From: Pantoea sp050157905
Lineage (GTDB): Bacteria; Pseudomonadota; Gammaproteobacteria; Enterobacterales; Enterobacteriaceae
Direction of reading: 5' to 3'
DNA length: 64,000 nucleotides
Assembly (NCBI RefSeq): GCF_050157905.1
Contig: NZ_JBKIWZ010000001.1
Location: 1,488,001-1,552,000, forward strand
Below, one piece after another: positions 17,882-26,738 of the stretch; the stretch's first letter is position 1; every line of letters starts with the position of its first letter. The notes under the pieces are model-generated. The model did no database searches. It worked only from the letters and a program-made list of their open reading frames with translations, and had not been told where the DNA came from. Both the position numbers and the translations under genes were made by a program.

Positions 17882-18378
17882 AGCACCCGACCTCTAAAAG
17901 CATAATTCACTGTTCAAATGATGATAGCCAGCGTATTAATACAGCGGCTACCACCCCGGAATTTCACCATCTATTTCACATCTTTTTTACTTTTCAGTTA
18001 ACTAAAATCTTGCTGCAGGCCCGATTTCAGCGATTTATGCGTATTAATCCCTGAATGCAGAAATAAATGACAGCAAAGCCAGTGAAAACCGCCTGTTTCA
18101 GGAGAATCCTTCAACCCCATACAATCCACTTATAAACAGGACAAAAGACCAATTAATTATTAATAAACCGTATTTAAATCTGATAAATATCTTATTGCTT
18201 CTATCTGAATGATTTTGTGCCAAAGATTTCATTTGAGTTCGCATTTCGGATAGGCGACAGTGGGCTATCATTGTTGTGTTCGCCTAGTTTTTTTGGGTTC
18301 CCTTTTTCAGGACGAAGCCTTAAATAACCAGAACGGGTTGTCTTTCGGGTCAGCCGGTTTGCCAACAAGAGGTGCGCT
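17882..18378. other. Divergent regulatory region dadA-ycgB
   Basis: About 500 bases, strongly A+T-rich in the middle (18120-18200), as expected for an Lrp- or H-NS-bound region. No open frame of note. A terminator-like hairpin lies at 18251-18294 (separate entry). Confidence 0.5.
18251..18294 (+). terminator. Hairpin plus T7 tract ahead of ycgB
   Basis: Stem TAGGCGA/TCGCCTA with a 22-base loop, followed after one G by seven T, 84 bases before the ycgB start. It could be an attenuator in the ycgB leader or the end of a short unannotated transcript. Confidence 0.5.
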
Positions 18379-19914
18379 ATGACGACAATCTTTGACGAAG
18401 CCATCAGAGACAGCAAACGACTCAATGACGGACCAGACTGGACATTCGACCTGCTGGATGTCTATTTAGCCGAGATCGACCGGGTGGCTAAACTCTATCG
18501 GCTGGATACCTACCCGCACCAGATCGAAGTCATAACCTCAGAACAGATGATGGATGCCTATTCCAGCGTGGGTATGCCCATCAACTACTCTCACTGGTCC
18601 TTCGGTAAAAAGTTTATCGAGACCGAGCAGCGCTACAAGCATGGTCAGCAGGGCCTGGCCTATGAAATCGTCATTAACTCCAACCCCTGCATCGCCTATC
18701 TGATGGAAGAGAACACCATGACCATGCAGGCGCTGGTGATGGCGCATGCCTGCTACGGTCACAACTCGTTCTTCAAAAATAACTACTTGTTCCGCAGCTG
18801 GACCGACGCCGGTTCAATCGTCGACTACCTGCTGTTCGCGAAAAATTACATCAGCGACTGCGAAGAGCGTTACGGCGTCGAAGAGGTTGAACGCCTGCTC
18901 GATTCCTGCCACGCCTTAATGAATTATGGCGTCGATCGCTACAAACGCCCGCAGAAAATCTCTCTGCAGGAGGAAAAAGCCCGGCAGAAGAGCCGCGAAG
19001 AGTATCTGCAGAGTCAGGTGAATACGCTCTGGCGCACGCTGCCACGCCGTGAAAAAGAGGCAGTGCCCTTTGAAGCGGCCCGCTACCCCTCTGAGCCGCA
19101 GGAAAACCTGCTCTATTTTATGGAAAAGAACGCCCCGCTGCTGGAGCCGTGGCAGCGCGAGATCCTGCGCATCGTGCGCAAGGTGAGCCAGTATTTCTAT
19201 CCACAGAAACAGACGCAGGTAATGAATGAAGGATGGGCAACCTTCTGGCATTACACCATTCTTAATCACCTGTACGATGAGGGCAAAGTGTCGGAACGCT
19301 TTATGATGGAGTTCCTGCACAGCCACACCAACGTCGTCTATCAGCCGCCCTACAATAGTCAGTGGTACAACGGCATCAACCCCTATGCATTAGGTTTTGC
19401 CATGATGCAGGACATTAAGCGAATCTGTCAGTCACCGACGGAAGAGGATCGCTACTGGTTCCCGGATATCGCCGGATCCGACTGGCTGGACACGCTGCAT
19501 TTCGCGATGCGCGAGTTCAAGGATGAGAGTTTCATCAGTCAGTTCCTGTCGCCAAAGGTGATGCGTGACTTCCGCCTGTTTACCGTGCTGGACGATGACC
19601 GCAACAACTATCTCGAAATCGCCGCTATCCATGACGAGGCGGGTTACCGGGCGATTCGTCAGCAGCTCTCCGCCCAGTACAATCTGAGTAATCTGGAACC
19701 CAATATCCAGGTCTATAACGTCGATCTCCGTGGCGATCGTTCCCTGACGCTGCGCTATGTGCCGCAGGGCCGCACGCCACTGGATAAAAGCCGCCGCGAA
19801 GTGCTGAAGCATGTACACCGTCTGTGGGGATTTGATGTGATACTGGAACAGCAGAATGAGGATGGCAGCGTCGAACTGCTGGATCGGAATCCACCCCGGG
19901 GTGTGGCACTCTGA
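18379..19914 (+). CDS. ycgB: SpoVR family stress protein
   Basis: 511-residue cytoplasmic protein, nearly colinear with E. coli YcgB (510). Conserved blocks include GPDWTFDLLDVYLAEIDRVA, HACYGHNSFFKNNYLF and MNEGWATFWHYTILN. The HxCYGH and NEGW..FWH residues look like possible metal ligands, but no function is established. AAGAGG precedes the ATG. In many bacteria SpoVR proteins are encoded beside PrkA and YeaH; here the three genes are within 12 kb of each other but in separate transcription units. Confidence 0.96.
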   Translation: MTTIFDEAIRDSKRLNDGPDWTFDLLDVYLAEIDRVAKLYRLDTYPHQIEVITSEQMMDAYSSVGMPINYSHWSFGKKFIETEQRYKHGQQGLAYEIVINSNPCIAYLMEENTMTMQALVMAHACYGHNSFFKNNYLFRSWTDAGSIVDYLLFAKNYISDCEERYGVEEVERLLDSCHALMNYGVDRYKRPQKISLQEEKARQKSREEYLQSQVNTLWRTLPRREKEAVPFEAARYPSEPQENLLYFMEKNAPLLEPWQREILRIVRKVSQYFYPQKQTQVMNEGWATFWHYTILNHLYDEGKVSERFMMEFLHSHTNVVYQPPYNSQWYNGINPYALGFAMMQDIKRICQSPTEEDRYWFPDIAGSDWLDTLHFAMREFKDESFISQFLSPKVMRDFRLFTVLDDDRNNYLEIAAIHDEAGYRAIRQQLSAQYNLSNLEPNIQVYNVDLRGDRSLTLRYVPQGRTPLDKSRREVLKHVHRLWGFDVILEQQNEDGSVELLDRNPPRGVAL

Positions 19915-19920
19915 AGAGAT

Positions 19921-19951
19921 AAAAAAACCGGACGCAGGGTCCGGTTTTTTT
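19921..19951. terminator. Bidirectional terminator between ycgB and fadR
   Basis: Stem of about 13 bases (ACCGGAC core with GTCCGGT) flanked by an A-run and a T-run, five-base loop. It serves both converging genes; the fadR stop codon lies in the right-hand T-run. Confidence 0.92.
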
Positions 19952-20669
19952 AACGTTTGTTGCCGAGATCGTCAGGCAGATTCTTTTGCATGCTGTGCCA
20001 GATTTCACCGCTTCGGCGGCCATAGTTACGCACCACCTCAACAATTTCATCCTGCCCAGGCGAGGTGTCACACAGCGCCAGCAGTTTCAGATAGAAATCA
20101 CGCGCCACCTGACGGGCTTCGGGATTCGAGAAGTAGTGGCGACCTACACGCGTATAGAGACCTTTCAGACCATTGAGGATCAGACCGTAAATCGGGTTGC
20201 CTGAGGCAAAAGCCAGCCCGCGGAAAACCCGATAGTCGAGTTCGGTATAGGCATCGGCCTGGTCGGCGACCGCGCTGACGGTTTCCAGCACTTCACGCGC
20301 TTTATCCGGATGATGGCGCAGCGCACGGCTGATAAAGATGGATGAAATGTTACTGCGCACTGACAGCAGGTTGTCAATCAGCACTGGCACGCTGTCATGG
20401 TCGAGACGGGCCAGCGTTTCCAGAATGTTCAGTCCGGACGTTTCCCAGAAATCGTTGACCCGCGTGGGTTTGCCATGCTGGATCGTGAGCCAGCCATCGC
20501 GCGCCAGGCGCTGCAGCACTTCACGTAGTGTGGTGCGCGTCACACCAATTAATTCAGAAAGCTCACGCTCAGCAGGAAGGATTGACCCGGGCGGAAAGCG
20601 ACTGTTCCAGATGCTTTCTATAATATACTCTTCAGCAAATCCCGCTGGACTCTGAGCCTTTATAACCAT
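19950..20669 (-). CDS. fadR: Fatty acid metabolism regulator FadR
   Basis: GntR-family repressor of fatty-acid degradation and activator of unsaturated fatty-acid synthesis genes; released from DNA by long-chain acyl-CoA. 239 residues as in E. coli. The N-terminal winged helix (1-75) contains PAERELSELIGVTRTTLREVL and the C-terminal acyl-CoA-binding domain is all-helical. A matching operator is found upstream of fadD at 28483-28499. In E. coli nhaB and then dsbB follow divergently; here nhaB is absent. Confidence 0.97.
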   Translation of the reverse strand: MVIKAQSPAGFAEEYIIESIWNSRFPPGSILPAERELSELIGVTRTTLREVLQRLARDGWLTIQHGKPTRVNDFWETSGLNILETLARLDHDSVPVLIDNLLSVRSNISSIFISRALRHHPDKAREVLETVSAVADQADAYTELDYRVFRGLAFASGNPIYGLILNGLKGLYTRVGRHYFSNPEARQVARDFYLKLLALCDTSPGQDEIVEVVRNYGRRSGEIWHSMQKNLPDDLGNKR

Positions 20670-21132
20670 AGCAATGTGTTCTCGTTGCTTTTCTCATCAT
20701 GATGGGCACTCATCATACCAGACGCCCTATAGCGGATACAGACTGCATCACCATTAAAACCGGGCGCGGACGCATATTTCAGACTGGCTGATAGCAGGCT
20801 GCTGAATGGCAGACAGGCGATTTTCTGCCAGCCAATGCCCCGAGGCAGAAAACGACGGTGATGACCTTTCTCTCTCCTGGCACCGGGGCCGGATAAACGC
20901 CGGACGGATGTCGGCCGCAGGTGTTCCGGCAGATGCCCGTCTTTCCGGTCGCGTCTTATGACTGATGCCGCTTCCAGCAGGCCCCCACCGCTGCCGTTCC
21001 GGCTTATCTGACAGTAACCTGCCCCGGATCAGTATCAGGTCATGTTTACACACGATTTTTCCCTGGCCGTAGCTGGTTTGCCTGCGCTTTTGGTTTACAC
21101 TGCGTGGCATTCACGTTTACAGGGAATGCACT
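20670..21132. other. Intergenic region fadR-dsbB
   Basis: 463 bases occupying the place of E. coli nhaB. Mostly G+C-rich from 20760 to 21030. An open frame of 118 codons on the minus strand has arginine-rich, low-complexity composition and I do not believe it codes. I could not recognise any nhaB remnant. Confidence 0.4.
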
Positions 21133-21663
21133 ATGTTGAGATATCTGAATCGCTGTTCACGCGGTCGCGGCGCCTGGTTATTACTGGCCCTGACTGCGCT
21201 GGCGCTGGAAATGGCGGCACTCTTTTTTCAGCACGTTATGGGCCTGAAACCCTGCGTGATGTGCATTTATGAGCGTAATGCGCTGTTCGGCGTATTGGCC
21301 GCAGGGCTGGTTGGGACAATCGCGCCGAAATCGCCGTTACGTCTGGGCGCGCTGGCCCTCTGGCTTTACAGTGCCTGGGAAGGTCTGCGCCTCGCTTATG
21401 AACATACGATGATTCAGCTTCATCCGAATCCTTTTACCACCTGCGATTTTGCAGCCCGCTTTCCCAGCTTCCTGCCGCTCGACAGATGGCTGCCGTCAGT
21501 CTTTCTGGCCAGCGGTGATTGCGCAGAACGCAGCTGGACGTTCCTGACGCTGGGTATGCCACAGTGGATGATTGTGGTTTTTGCCGGTTATCTGCTCGTG
21601 GCGGCGCTGGTGCTGATTGCTCAGCTGTTCAGACCAAAACAACGCGATCTGTTTGGTCGCTGA
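21133..21663 (+). CDS. dsbB: Disulfide bond formation protein B
   Basis: Inner-membrane quinone reductase that reoxidises periplasmic DsbA. 176 residues, four membrane helices, with both cysteine pairs visible: Cys41/Cys44 in KPCVMC and Cys104/Cys130 in TTCDF and GDCAE. Arg48 (YERN) near the first pair is the quinone-interacting position. CAGGGAATGCACT precedes the ATG. It ends at a strong terminator. Confidence 0.97.
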   Translation: MLRYLNRCSRGRGAWLLLALTALALEMAALFFQHVMGLKPCVMCIYERNALFGVLAAGLVGTIAPKSPLRLGALALWLYSAWEGLRLAYEHTMIQLHPNPFTTCDFAARFPSFLPLDRWLPSVFLASGDCAERSWTFLTLGMPQWMIVVFAGYLLVAALVLIAQLFRPKQRDLFGR

Positions 21664-21666
21664 CAG

Positions 21667-21695
21667 AAAAAAGGCTGCCCGTAGCAGCCTTTTTT
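21667..21695. terminator. Bidirectional terminator between dsbB and ycgN
   Basis: Twelve-base stem AAAAAAGGCTGC/GCAGCCTTTTTT with a five-base loop. Confidence 0.92.
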
Positions 21696-21714
21696 GTATC
21701 CGTCTTTGCGGCAT

Positions 21715-22161
21715 TCAGCCGTTGCGATCAGGCCGGTCAATAATATGGTCTTCCCAGTCCCGCACTTCACTCTCCCGCACCGCGATATAACGCACCGAGA
21801 TGCGCTGCGCATGCATGGCGCTTTTCGAACCGGCGCGCAGCGGATGCCAGGCTGGCAGCGGTTTGCCCTCGCCCAGCAGCCGGTAAGCGCAGGTGCGCGG
21901 CAGCCAGTCAAAGGTGGTCAGATTTTCGCGGGTGAGCTTAATACAATCCTCTTCTAATTCGAAGCGGCGCTCATAGTTGCGGCACTGGCAGCTTTTGATG
22001 TTGAGCTGATTACAGGCGACGTTGGTGAAGTAGATTTCATCCGTGTCGGCGTCCTGCAGCTTGTTCAGGCAACACTGACCGCAACCATCACACAAGGATT
22101 CCCACTCCTCATCGCTCATTTGGGCCAGGCGTTTGTGTTGCCAGAAAGGGGTGTCACTCAT
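21715..22161 (-). CDS. ycgN: YcgN family protein (UPF0260), Cys-cluster protein
   Basis: 148-residue cytoplasmic protein of the CxxCxxCC family. The N-terminal CDGCGQCC (about residues 24-31) with CQCRNYE and TCAYR further on suggests a bound metal, zinc or iron-sulfur, but this is inference. The ATG at 22161 gives MSDTPFWQ as in E. coli; the longer in-frame reading from 22260 would overlap ycgM by 35 bases. Second gene of a ycgM-ycgN unit. Function unknown. Confidence 0.93.
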   Translation of the reverse strand: MSDTPFWQHKRLAQMSDEEWESLCDGCGQCCLNKLQDADTDEIYFTNVACNQLNIKSCQCRNYERRFELEEDCIKLTRENLTTFDWLPRTCAYRLLGEGKPLPAWHPLRAGSKSAMHAQRISVRYIAVRESEVRDWEDHIIDRPDRNG

Positions 22162-22225
22162 GATGATTGTCCGGATTGTGCCTGAAACGCACCTTATAAA
22201 GCCTCTGCCACAGTGATGCAAGTTT

Positions 22226-22885
22226 TTAGAGTACGCGCGTGCTGATGCCGTGGCCCGCAATGGAGACTTCCAGCTGATCCCCTGAACGCATCGGGCCTAC
22301 CCCTTCCGGCGTGCCGGTAAGGATGACGTCGCCTGCACGCAGCGTAAAATAGCGACTCATGTAGGCAATCAGCGGCAGGATTTTATGAATCATATCCGCG
22401 GTATTACCCTGCTGTCGGACGTCGCCATTAACCAGCAACTTAAGCTCACTATTCTGCGGGTCGCCACTGAACCCGGCGGCCGGAATAAAACCGGAAATCG
22501 GACAGGCGTTATCGAAGCCTTTGGATTTCTCCCACGGCTGGCCCGCTTTTTTCAGTCCGGCCTGCAGATCCCGAAGCGTCAGATCCAGCGCCACACCATA
22601 ACCTGCAATGGCCTTCGCCACATGCGCCTCACTGGCCTGTTTCAGGGTTGCACCGATCAGCACCGCCAGCTCTACTTCATGGTGAACCTCGCCAAAGCCG
22701 TCGGGAATTGAGAGCGGCTGGCGCAGATCACACAGTGCGGTTTCCGGTTTAATGAAAATAACCGGTTCAGTCGGCGTTGCACTGCCCATCTCTTTAATGT
22801 GTTTTGCATAATTACTGCCGACGCAAACCACTTTGCTGACCGGAAAATCGATTAACGCGCCTTGCCAGTTCCGATGCTGATACAT
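22226..22885 (-). CDS. ycgM: Fumarylacetoacetate hydrolase family protein
   Basis: 219-residue metal-dependent hydrolase/decarboxylase of the FAH superfamily, the length of E. coli YcgM. CVGSNYAKHI, the metal-ligand block HHEVELAVLIG and the C-terminal GDVILTGTPEGVGP are intact. I chose the ATG at 22885 because an AGGGG lies six bases upstream; an ATG at 22891 overlaps that ribosome-binding site. It precedes ycgN. Related proteins act as oxaloacetate decarboxylase or acylpyruvase; the substrate here is not evident. Confidence 0.93.
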   Translation of the reverse strand: MYQHRNWQGALIDFPVSKVVCVGSNYAKHIKEMGSATPTEPVIFIKPETALCDLRQPLSIPDGFGEVHHEVELAVLIGATLKQASEAHVAKAIAGYGVALDLTLRDLQAGLKKAGQPWEKSKGFDNACPISGFIPAAGFSGDPQNSELKLLVNGDVRQQGNTADMIHKILPLIAYMSRYFTLRAGDVILTGTPEGVGPMRSGDQLEVSIAGHGISTRVL

Positions 22886-23202
22886 GCTCATCCCCTGTTC
22901 AGGTTAGGTGTGATGCCAGCGTTGCTGGCGGATTGATGTTTGCTCACGGACTGATCGTCATGCCAGCCTCATGGCGTGATAATAAGCTCCTTTTACCGGT
23001 CCGGGGGGTGGAATTTGTCAAAAAGCGTAAACAGAGAGGCACAGGCGCTGAAGTTATGAGCAAACCGGGAAGAACATTCAGGCAGGAAATTTAAGCAGAG
23101 CAAGAAACTGATAAGCGGCGCCATCTATTTTGCACAGAATTAAAGCCATATTATCCTGACAGCATCGCGCTGGCAGGATTAATATTTACAGAAGAATCTG
23201 AG
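22886..23202. other. Intergenic region ycgL-ycgM
   Basis: 317 bases downstream of ycgL and upstream of ycgM, both minus strand. I see no open frame, repeat or convincing promoter here. Confidence 0.3.
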
Positions 23203-23478
23203 TTAAACTTTTTTATCCGCCTGTAAATGAATTTTTAGCAGACTTTCAATCGGTGGGGGAAGCTGTAAATAATAGCCCTGCTCGCTTAATCCCTGCTTAA
23301 CTTTATTGATATCTGCATTGGCCAGCCTGTCGCGGCCTTCCAGCTTCAGCACCATCGCAAGCTGCGGCTTGCCAAAACCTTTCAGCAACGCTTCCGGAAC
23401 GCGCGAGAAATCGTCTTTTTTTTCAACATAGAGATAAGTCTGGTCACGTAACGGGCTTCTGTAGATCACACAAAACAT
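23203..23478 (-). CDS. ycgL: YcgL domain protein
   Basis: 91-residue cytoplasmic protein of the YcgL family. Conserved MFCVIYRS, QTYLYVEKKDDFSRVP and EQGYYLQLPPP are present. Divergent from minC, as in E. coli. No known enzymatic motif. A role in RNA decay has been suggested for relatives, but nothing in this sequence proves it. Confidence 0.93.
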   Translation of the reverse strand: MFCVIYRSPLRDQTYLYVEKKDDFSRVPEALLKGFGKPQLAMVLKLEGRDRLANADINKVKQGLSEQGYYLQLPPPIESLLKIHLQADKKV

Positions 23479-23633
23479 ATTTTTTACTCGAATTAACCGG
23501 CGTTGAGGCTTGTCTGAATATAGCGGTAACTATACCATGCTTGCAGAACTTCGAATATTCACCGTGAGCGCTTAAACGATGATTTTATCATCGCCCGGCT
23601 GACGGTAGTGAAAACAGGACTGAGTCGGGACTG

Positions 23634-24347
23634 ATGTCGCAAACGCCAATCGAATTTAAAGGTAGCAGTTTCACCCTGTCTGTTGTCCACCTGCATCACC
23701 ATGACCCCGTGGTGATTCGCAAGGCACTTCAGGACAAGATTGACCAGGCGCCAGATTTCCTGAAGAACGCGCCAGTGGTGCTTAACGTGGCCACACTGAG
23801 TGCGGATGTTAACTGGAAGCAACTGCAGCAGGCGATTCTCGCCACCGGCTTACGCATTGTCGGCGTGAGCGGCTGCAAGGATGATGCTCTTAAGCGCGTC
23901 ATCGTTCGGGCTGGCCTGCCGGTACTGGCAGAAGGCAAAGAGGCCCGGCCGCGTAGTGAGGCGACAGCCCCTGCACCGGTTCCTGAACCCCAGCCTGTGG
24001 CGGCCGAAGCGGTGGCGGCCAAAACCCGCATCGTGAATACCCCGGTGCGCTCGGGCCAGCAGATTTATGCGCGTGACGCCGACTTAATCGTCACCAGCAG
24101 CGTTAGCGCCGGGGCCGAACTGGTCGCCGACGGCAATATTCACATTTACGGCATGATGCGCGGTCGTGCGCTGGCAGGCGCCAGCGGTGATCGCAACTGC
24201 CAGATTTTCTGTACCCATCTGGCTGCCGAACTGGTTTCGATTGCCGGAGAGTACTGGATCATGGATCAGATCCCGCAAGAATTTTTTGGTAAAGCTGCGC
24301 GCCTGTGCCTGCAGGATGGCGCGCTGACTATCCAGACACTTAATTAG
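23634..24347 (+). CDS. minC: Septum site-determining protein MinC
   Basis: Inhibitor of FtsZ polymerisation; blocks division at cell poles. The N-terminal FtsZ-inhibiting domain (1-100) starts MSQTPIEFKGSSFTLSV; a proline/alanine-rich linker (about 105-127) follows; the C-terminal beta-helix carries GNIHIYGMMRGRALAGASGD, the MinD-binding region with RGRA-type motif. 237 residues, slightly longer than E. coli because of the linker. First of minCDE, 33 bases before minD. Confidence 0.97.
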   Translation: MSQTPIEFKGSSFTLSVVHLHHHDPVVIRKALQDKIDQAPDFLKNAPVVLNVATLSADVNWKQLQQAILATGLRIVGVSGCKDDALKRVIVRAGLPVLAEGKEARPRSEATAPAPVPEPQPVAAEAVAAKTRIVNTPVRSGQQIYARDADLIVTSSVSAGAELVADGNIHIYGMMRGRALAGASGDRNCQIFCTHLAAELVSIAGEYWIMDQIPQEFFGKAARLCLQDGALTIQTLN

Positions 24348-24380
24348 GCCCCTTTTCTTTTGTTAAGGAAATCAACATTT

Positions 24381-25193
24381 ATGGCGCGCATTATTGTAGT
24401 TACATCCGGTAAAGGGGGCGTTGGTAAGACCACGTCAAGCGCGGCCATCGCCACCGGTTTAGCGCAGAAAGGCAAAAAGACGGTTGTGATCGACTTTGAT
24501 ATCGGTCTGCGTAATCTGGATTTGATCATGGGCTGCGAGCGCCGCGTGGTCTACGATTTCGTCAACGTCATTCAGGGTGATGCCACGCTGAATCAGGCAC
24601 TGATTCGCGACAAGCGTACCGAGCAGCTCTATATCCTGCCTGCGTCACAGACCCGCGATAAAGATGCGCTGACCCGTGAAGGTGTTGAAAAAGTCCTGAA
24701 CGACTTAGCCGCAATGGAGTTTGATTTCATTGTCTGTGACTCGCCAGCGGGTATCGAAACCGGTGCACTGATGGCACTCTATTTTGCCGATGAAGCCATC
24801 ATTACCACCAACCCGGAAGTCTCCTCGGTCCGCGACTCCGACCGGATTCTCGGCATCATCTCGTCCAAATCCCGTCGCGCTGAAAACGGTCAGGACCCGG
24901 TTAAGGAGCATCTGCTGCTGACCCGCTACAATCCTGGCCGTGTAAGCCGTGGCGACATGCTGAGCATGGAAGATGTGCTGGAAATCCTGCGCATTCCTCT
25001 GGTCGGTGTGATCCCTGAAGATCAGTCCGTTTTACGCGCCTCTAACCAGGGCGAGCCGGTGATTCTTGACGGCGAGTCTGATGCTGGCAAAGCCTATGCC
25101 GATACCGTTGAACGGTTGCTCGGTGAAGTACGCCCCTTCCGCTTTATTGAAGAAGAGAAGAAGGGTTTCCTGAAACGCCTGTTCGGGGGATAA
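24381..25193 (+). CDS. minD: Septum site-determining ATPase MinD
   Basis: Membrane-cycling ATPase that recruits MinC and oscillates under MinE control. The deviant Walker A GKGGVGKTT is at residues 10-18 and the amphipathic membrane-targeting helix KGFLKRLFGG is at the C-terminus. AAGGAA at 24365-24370 precedes the ATG at 24381; upstream in-frame TTG codons are not needed. 270 residues, identical in length to E. coli. Confidence 0.98.
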   Translation: MARIIVVTSGKGGVGKTTSSAAIATGLAQKGKKTVVIDFDIGLRNLDLIMGCERRVVYDFVNVIQGDATLNQALIRDKRTEQLYILPASQTRDKDALTREGVEKVLNDLAAMEFDFIVCDSPAGIETGALMALYFADEAIITTNPEVSSVRDSDRILGIISSKSRRAENGQDPVKEHLLLTRYNPGRVSRGDMLSMEDVLEILRIPLVGVIPEDQSVLRASNQGEPVILDGESDAGKAYADTVERLLGEVRPFRFIEEEKKGFLKRLFGG

Positions 25194-25196
25194 ACC

Positions 25197-25466
25197 ATGG
25201 CATTACTTGATTTCTTTTTATCCCGGAAGAAGAACACTGCCAATATAGCCAAGGAAAGGCTGCAGATTATCGTGGCAGAACGGAGAAGGGGCGACAGTGA
25301 GCCCCACTATCTTCCGCAACTTAAGCGCGACATTCTGGAAGTGATTTGCAGATATGTGAAGATCGACCCGGAGATGGTGACGGTGCAGCTGGATCAGAAA
25401 GGGGATGATATCTCCATTCTGGAGCTTAACGTCACCCTGCCGGAGACGGATGACGTGACGAAATGA
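25197..25466 (+). CDS. minE: MinE topological specificity factor
   Basis: Stimulates MinD ATPase and restricts MinCD to the poles. 89 residues. The N-terminal MALLDFFLSRKKNTANIAKERL is the membrane- and MinD-binding part, the rest is the dimerising topological domain. It starts three bases after the minD stop, so translation is coupled. A C/G-rich hairpin (CCCCTGC/GCAGGGG) lies downstream near 25489-25507. Confidence 0.97.
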   Translation: MALLDFFLSRKKNTANIAKERLQIIVAERRRGDSEPHYLPQLKRDILEVICRYVKIDPEMVTVQLDQKGDDISILELNVTLPETDDVTK

Positions 25467-25519
25467 CGCTGACCGTTTCCTGAATTTCCCCTGCGCTCTG
25501 GCAGGGGAAATTTCATCGG

Positions 25520-26641
25520 TCAGCTGTCTGCCAGAATGGCATCAATGCCAGGTTTCAACAGCGCTCCCCGCCATCCGGCGAGTAGTTCCGGCTGACGTCC
25601 CTGCGGCTTCAGACCCCAGTGCTGGCTGAGAACCTGATTGATCTGACGACGTGATGCCAGCAACTCCTGGCTGAACCCACTCTGCTCACTCACCTGCTGC
25701 ACCAGCGCCTTCACGGCTTTAAACACCTGCTTATAGTGCGGATGTTCAATCAGATTGCCCAGCGGCGCAGGTAATTCTCCCTCGTCCAGTGACGCGGCTT
25801 CGGCAACCAGCGCCACCAGCGTTTTGCCATGGAAACGAATCTCGTGACCCGAGAGTCCCAGATGATCCAGTTCACCCAGAGATCCGGGCATAAAGCGGGC
25901 AACCTTCCACAAATGCTCTTCGCGCACCACAAAGTTCACGGCCATATCCTTTTCACGCGCCAGCTTCAGACGCCAGGCCGCCAGCCGCTGTAACGCCGCC
26001 AGCTGACGAGGACGCAGCTGCCAGGCATTGGTGATGTCCCGCCAGGCCTCATCCGGTGCCAGCGTATCGAGACGGCGCTGACAGAGGTTTTCGCACTCGC
26101 TGAGCGCCGCCGCCATATTACCGGCCACCTCAGTATTGGCCATCAGCTGACGGGCAATCGGCAGCAGATAGTGAACATCCGCGGCTGCATAAGCGCACTG
26201 GCGCTCAGTCAGCGGGCGAGCCAGCCAGTCTGTGCGTGACTCACTTTTATCAAGTTCAACCTGGGTGAAGTGCGCGACCATCGCGGCAAAGCCCCATGAG
26301 AGCGGCTGGCCTGAAAAGGCCGCCAGAATCTGCGTGTCGATCATCGGCGCTGGCAGGACGCCAAAGCGGTGCAGGAACACTTCCAGATCTTCCCCGCCGG
26401 CATGCAGGAATTTAGTCACGCGGGTATCTGTCAGCAGTTCGATAAAGGGCGACCAGTCACGGATATTCAGCGGATCAATCAGCACCAGTTGCTGATCGTC
26501 AAACAGCTGGATCAGACCCAGCTGAGGATAGTACGTACGGGTGCGGACAAATTCGGTATCCAGTGCCACTGCCGCGTGCTGGCGCGCTTTGTGACACACG
26601 TCTGCCAGCTGATCATCCTGGTCGATAAGAGAATAGTTCAC
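25520..26641 (-). CDS. rnd: Ribonuclease D
   Basis: 3'-to-5' exoribonuclease trimming tRNA and other small RNA precursors. DEDD exonuclease residues start at Asp28 and Glu30 (LDTEF), then HAGGEDLEVF and YAAADVHYLLP; two HRDC domains follow in the C-terminal half. 373 residues. The start is GTG (26639-26641); E. coli rnd also uses a rare non-ATG start, which keeps expression low. It lies downstream of fadD on the same strand, separated by a terminator. Confidence 0.96.
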   Translation of the reverse strand: MNYSLIDQDDQLADVCHKARQHAAVALDTEFVRTRTYYPQLGLIQLFDDQQLVLIDPLNIRDWSPFIELLTDTRVTKFLHAGGEDLEVFLHRFGVLPAPMIDTQILAAFSGQPLSWGFAAMVAHFTQVELDKSESRTDWLARPLTERQCAYAAADVHYLLPIARQLMANTEVAGNMAAALSECENLCQRRLDTLAPDEAWRDITNAWQLRPRQLAALQRLAAWRLKLAREKDMAVNFVVREEHLWKVARFMPGSLGELDHLGLSGHEIRFHGKTLVALVAEAASLDEGELPAPLGNLIEHPHYKQVFKAVKALVQQVSEQSGFSQELLASRRQINQVLSQHWGLKPQGRQPELLAGWRGALLKPGIDAILADS

Positions 26642-26693
26642 GTCTTGTTTTCACCGCAGCCCACAACGCGCGGCGCTCCTTGTTAAACACAAT

Positions 26694-26717
26694 AAAAACG
26701 CCGGACACGCCGGCGTT
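26694..26717 (-). terminator. fadD terminator
   Basis: On the minus strand, stem AACGCCGG/CCGGCGTT with a five-base loop followed by a T-run (plus-strand A 26694-26698). Confidence 0.8.
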
Positions 26718-26738
26718 CAACCTCAATTCAGTTCTGCT

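Noticed and set aside
20754..21110. Open frame of 118 codons, minus strand, between fadR and dsbB
   Set aside because: Arg/Ser/Pro-rich composition typical of G+C-rich non-coding DNA, no ribosome-binding site, no family recognised.
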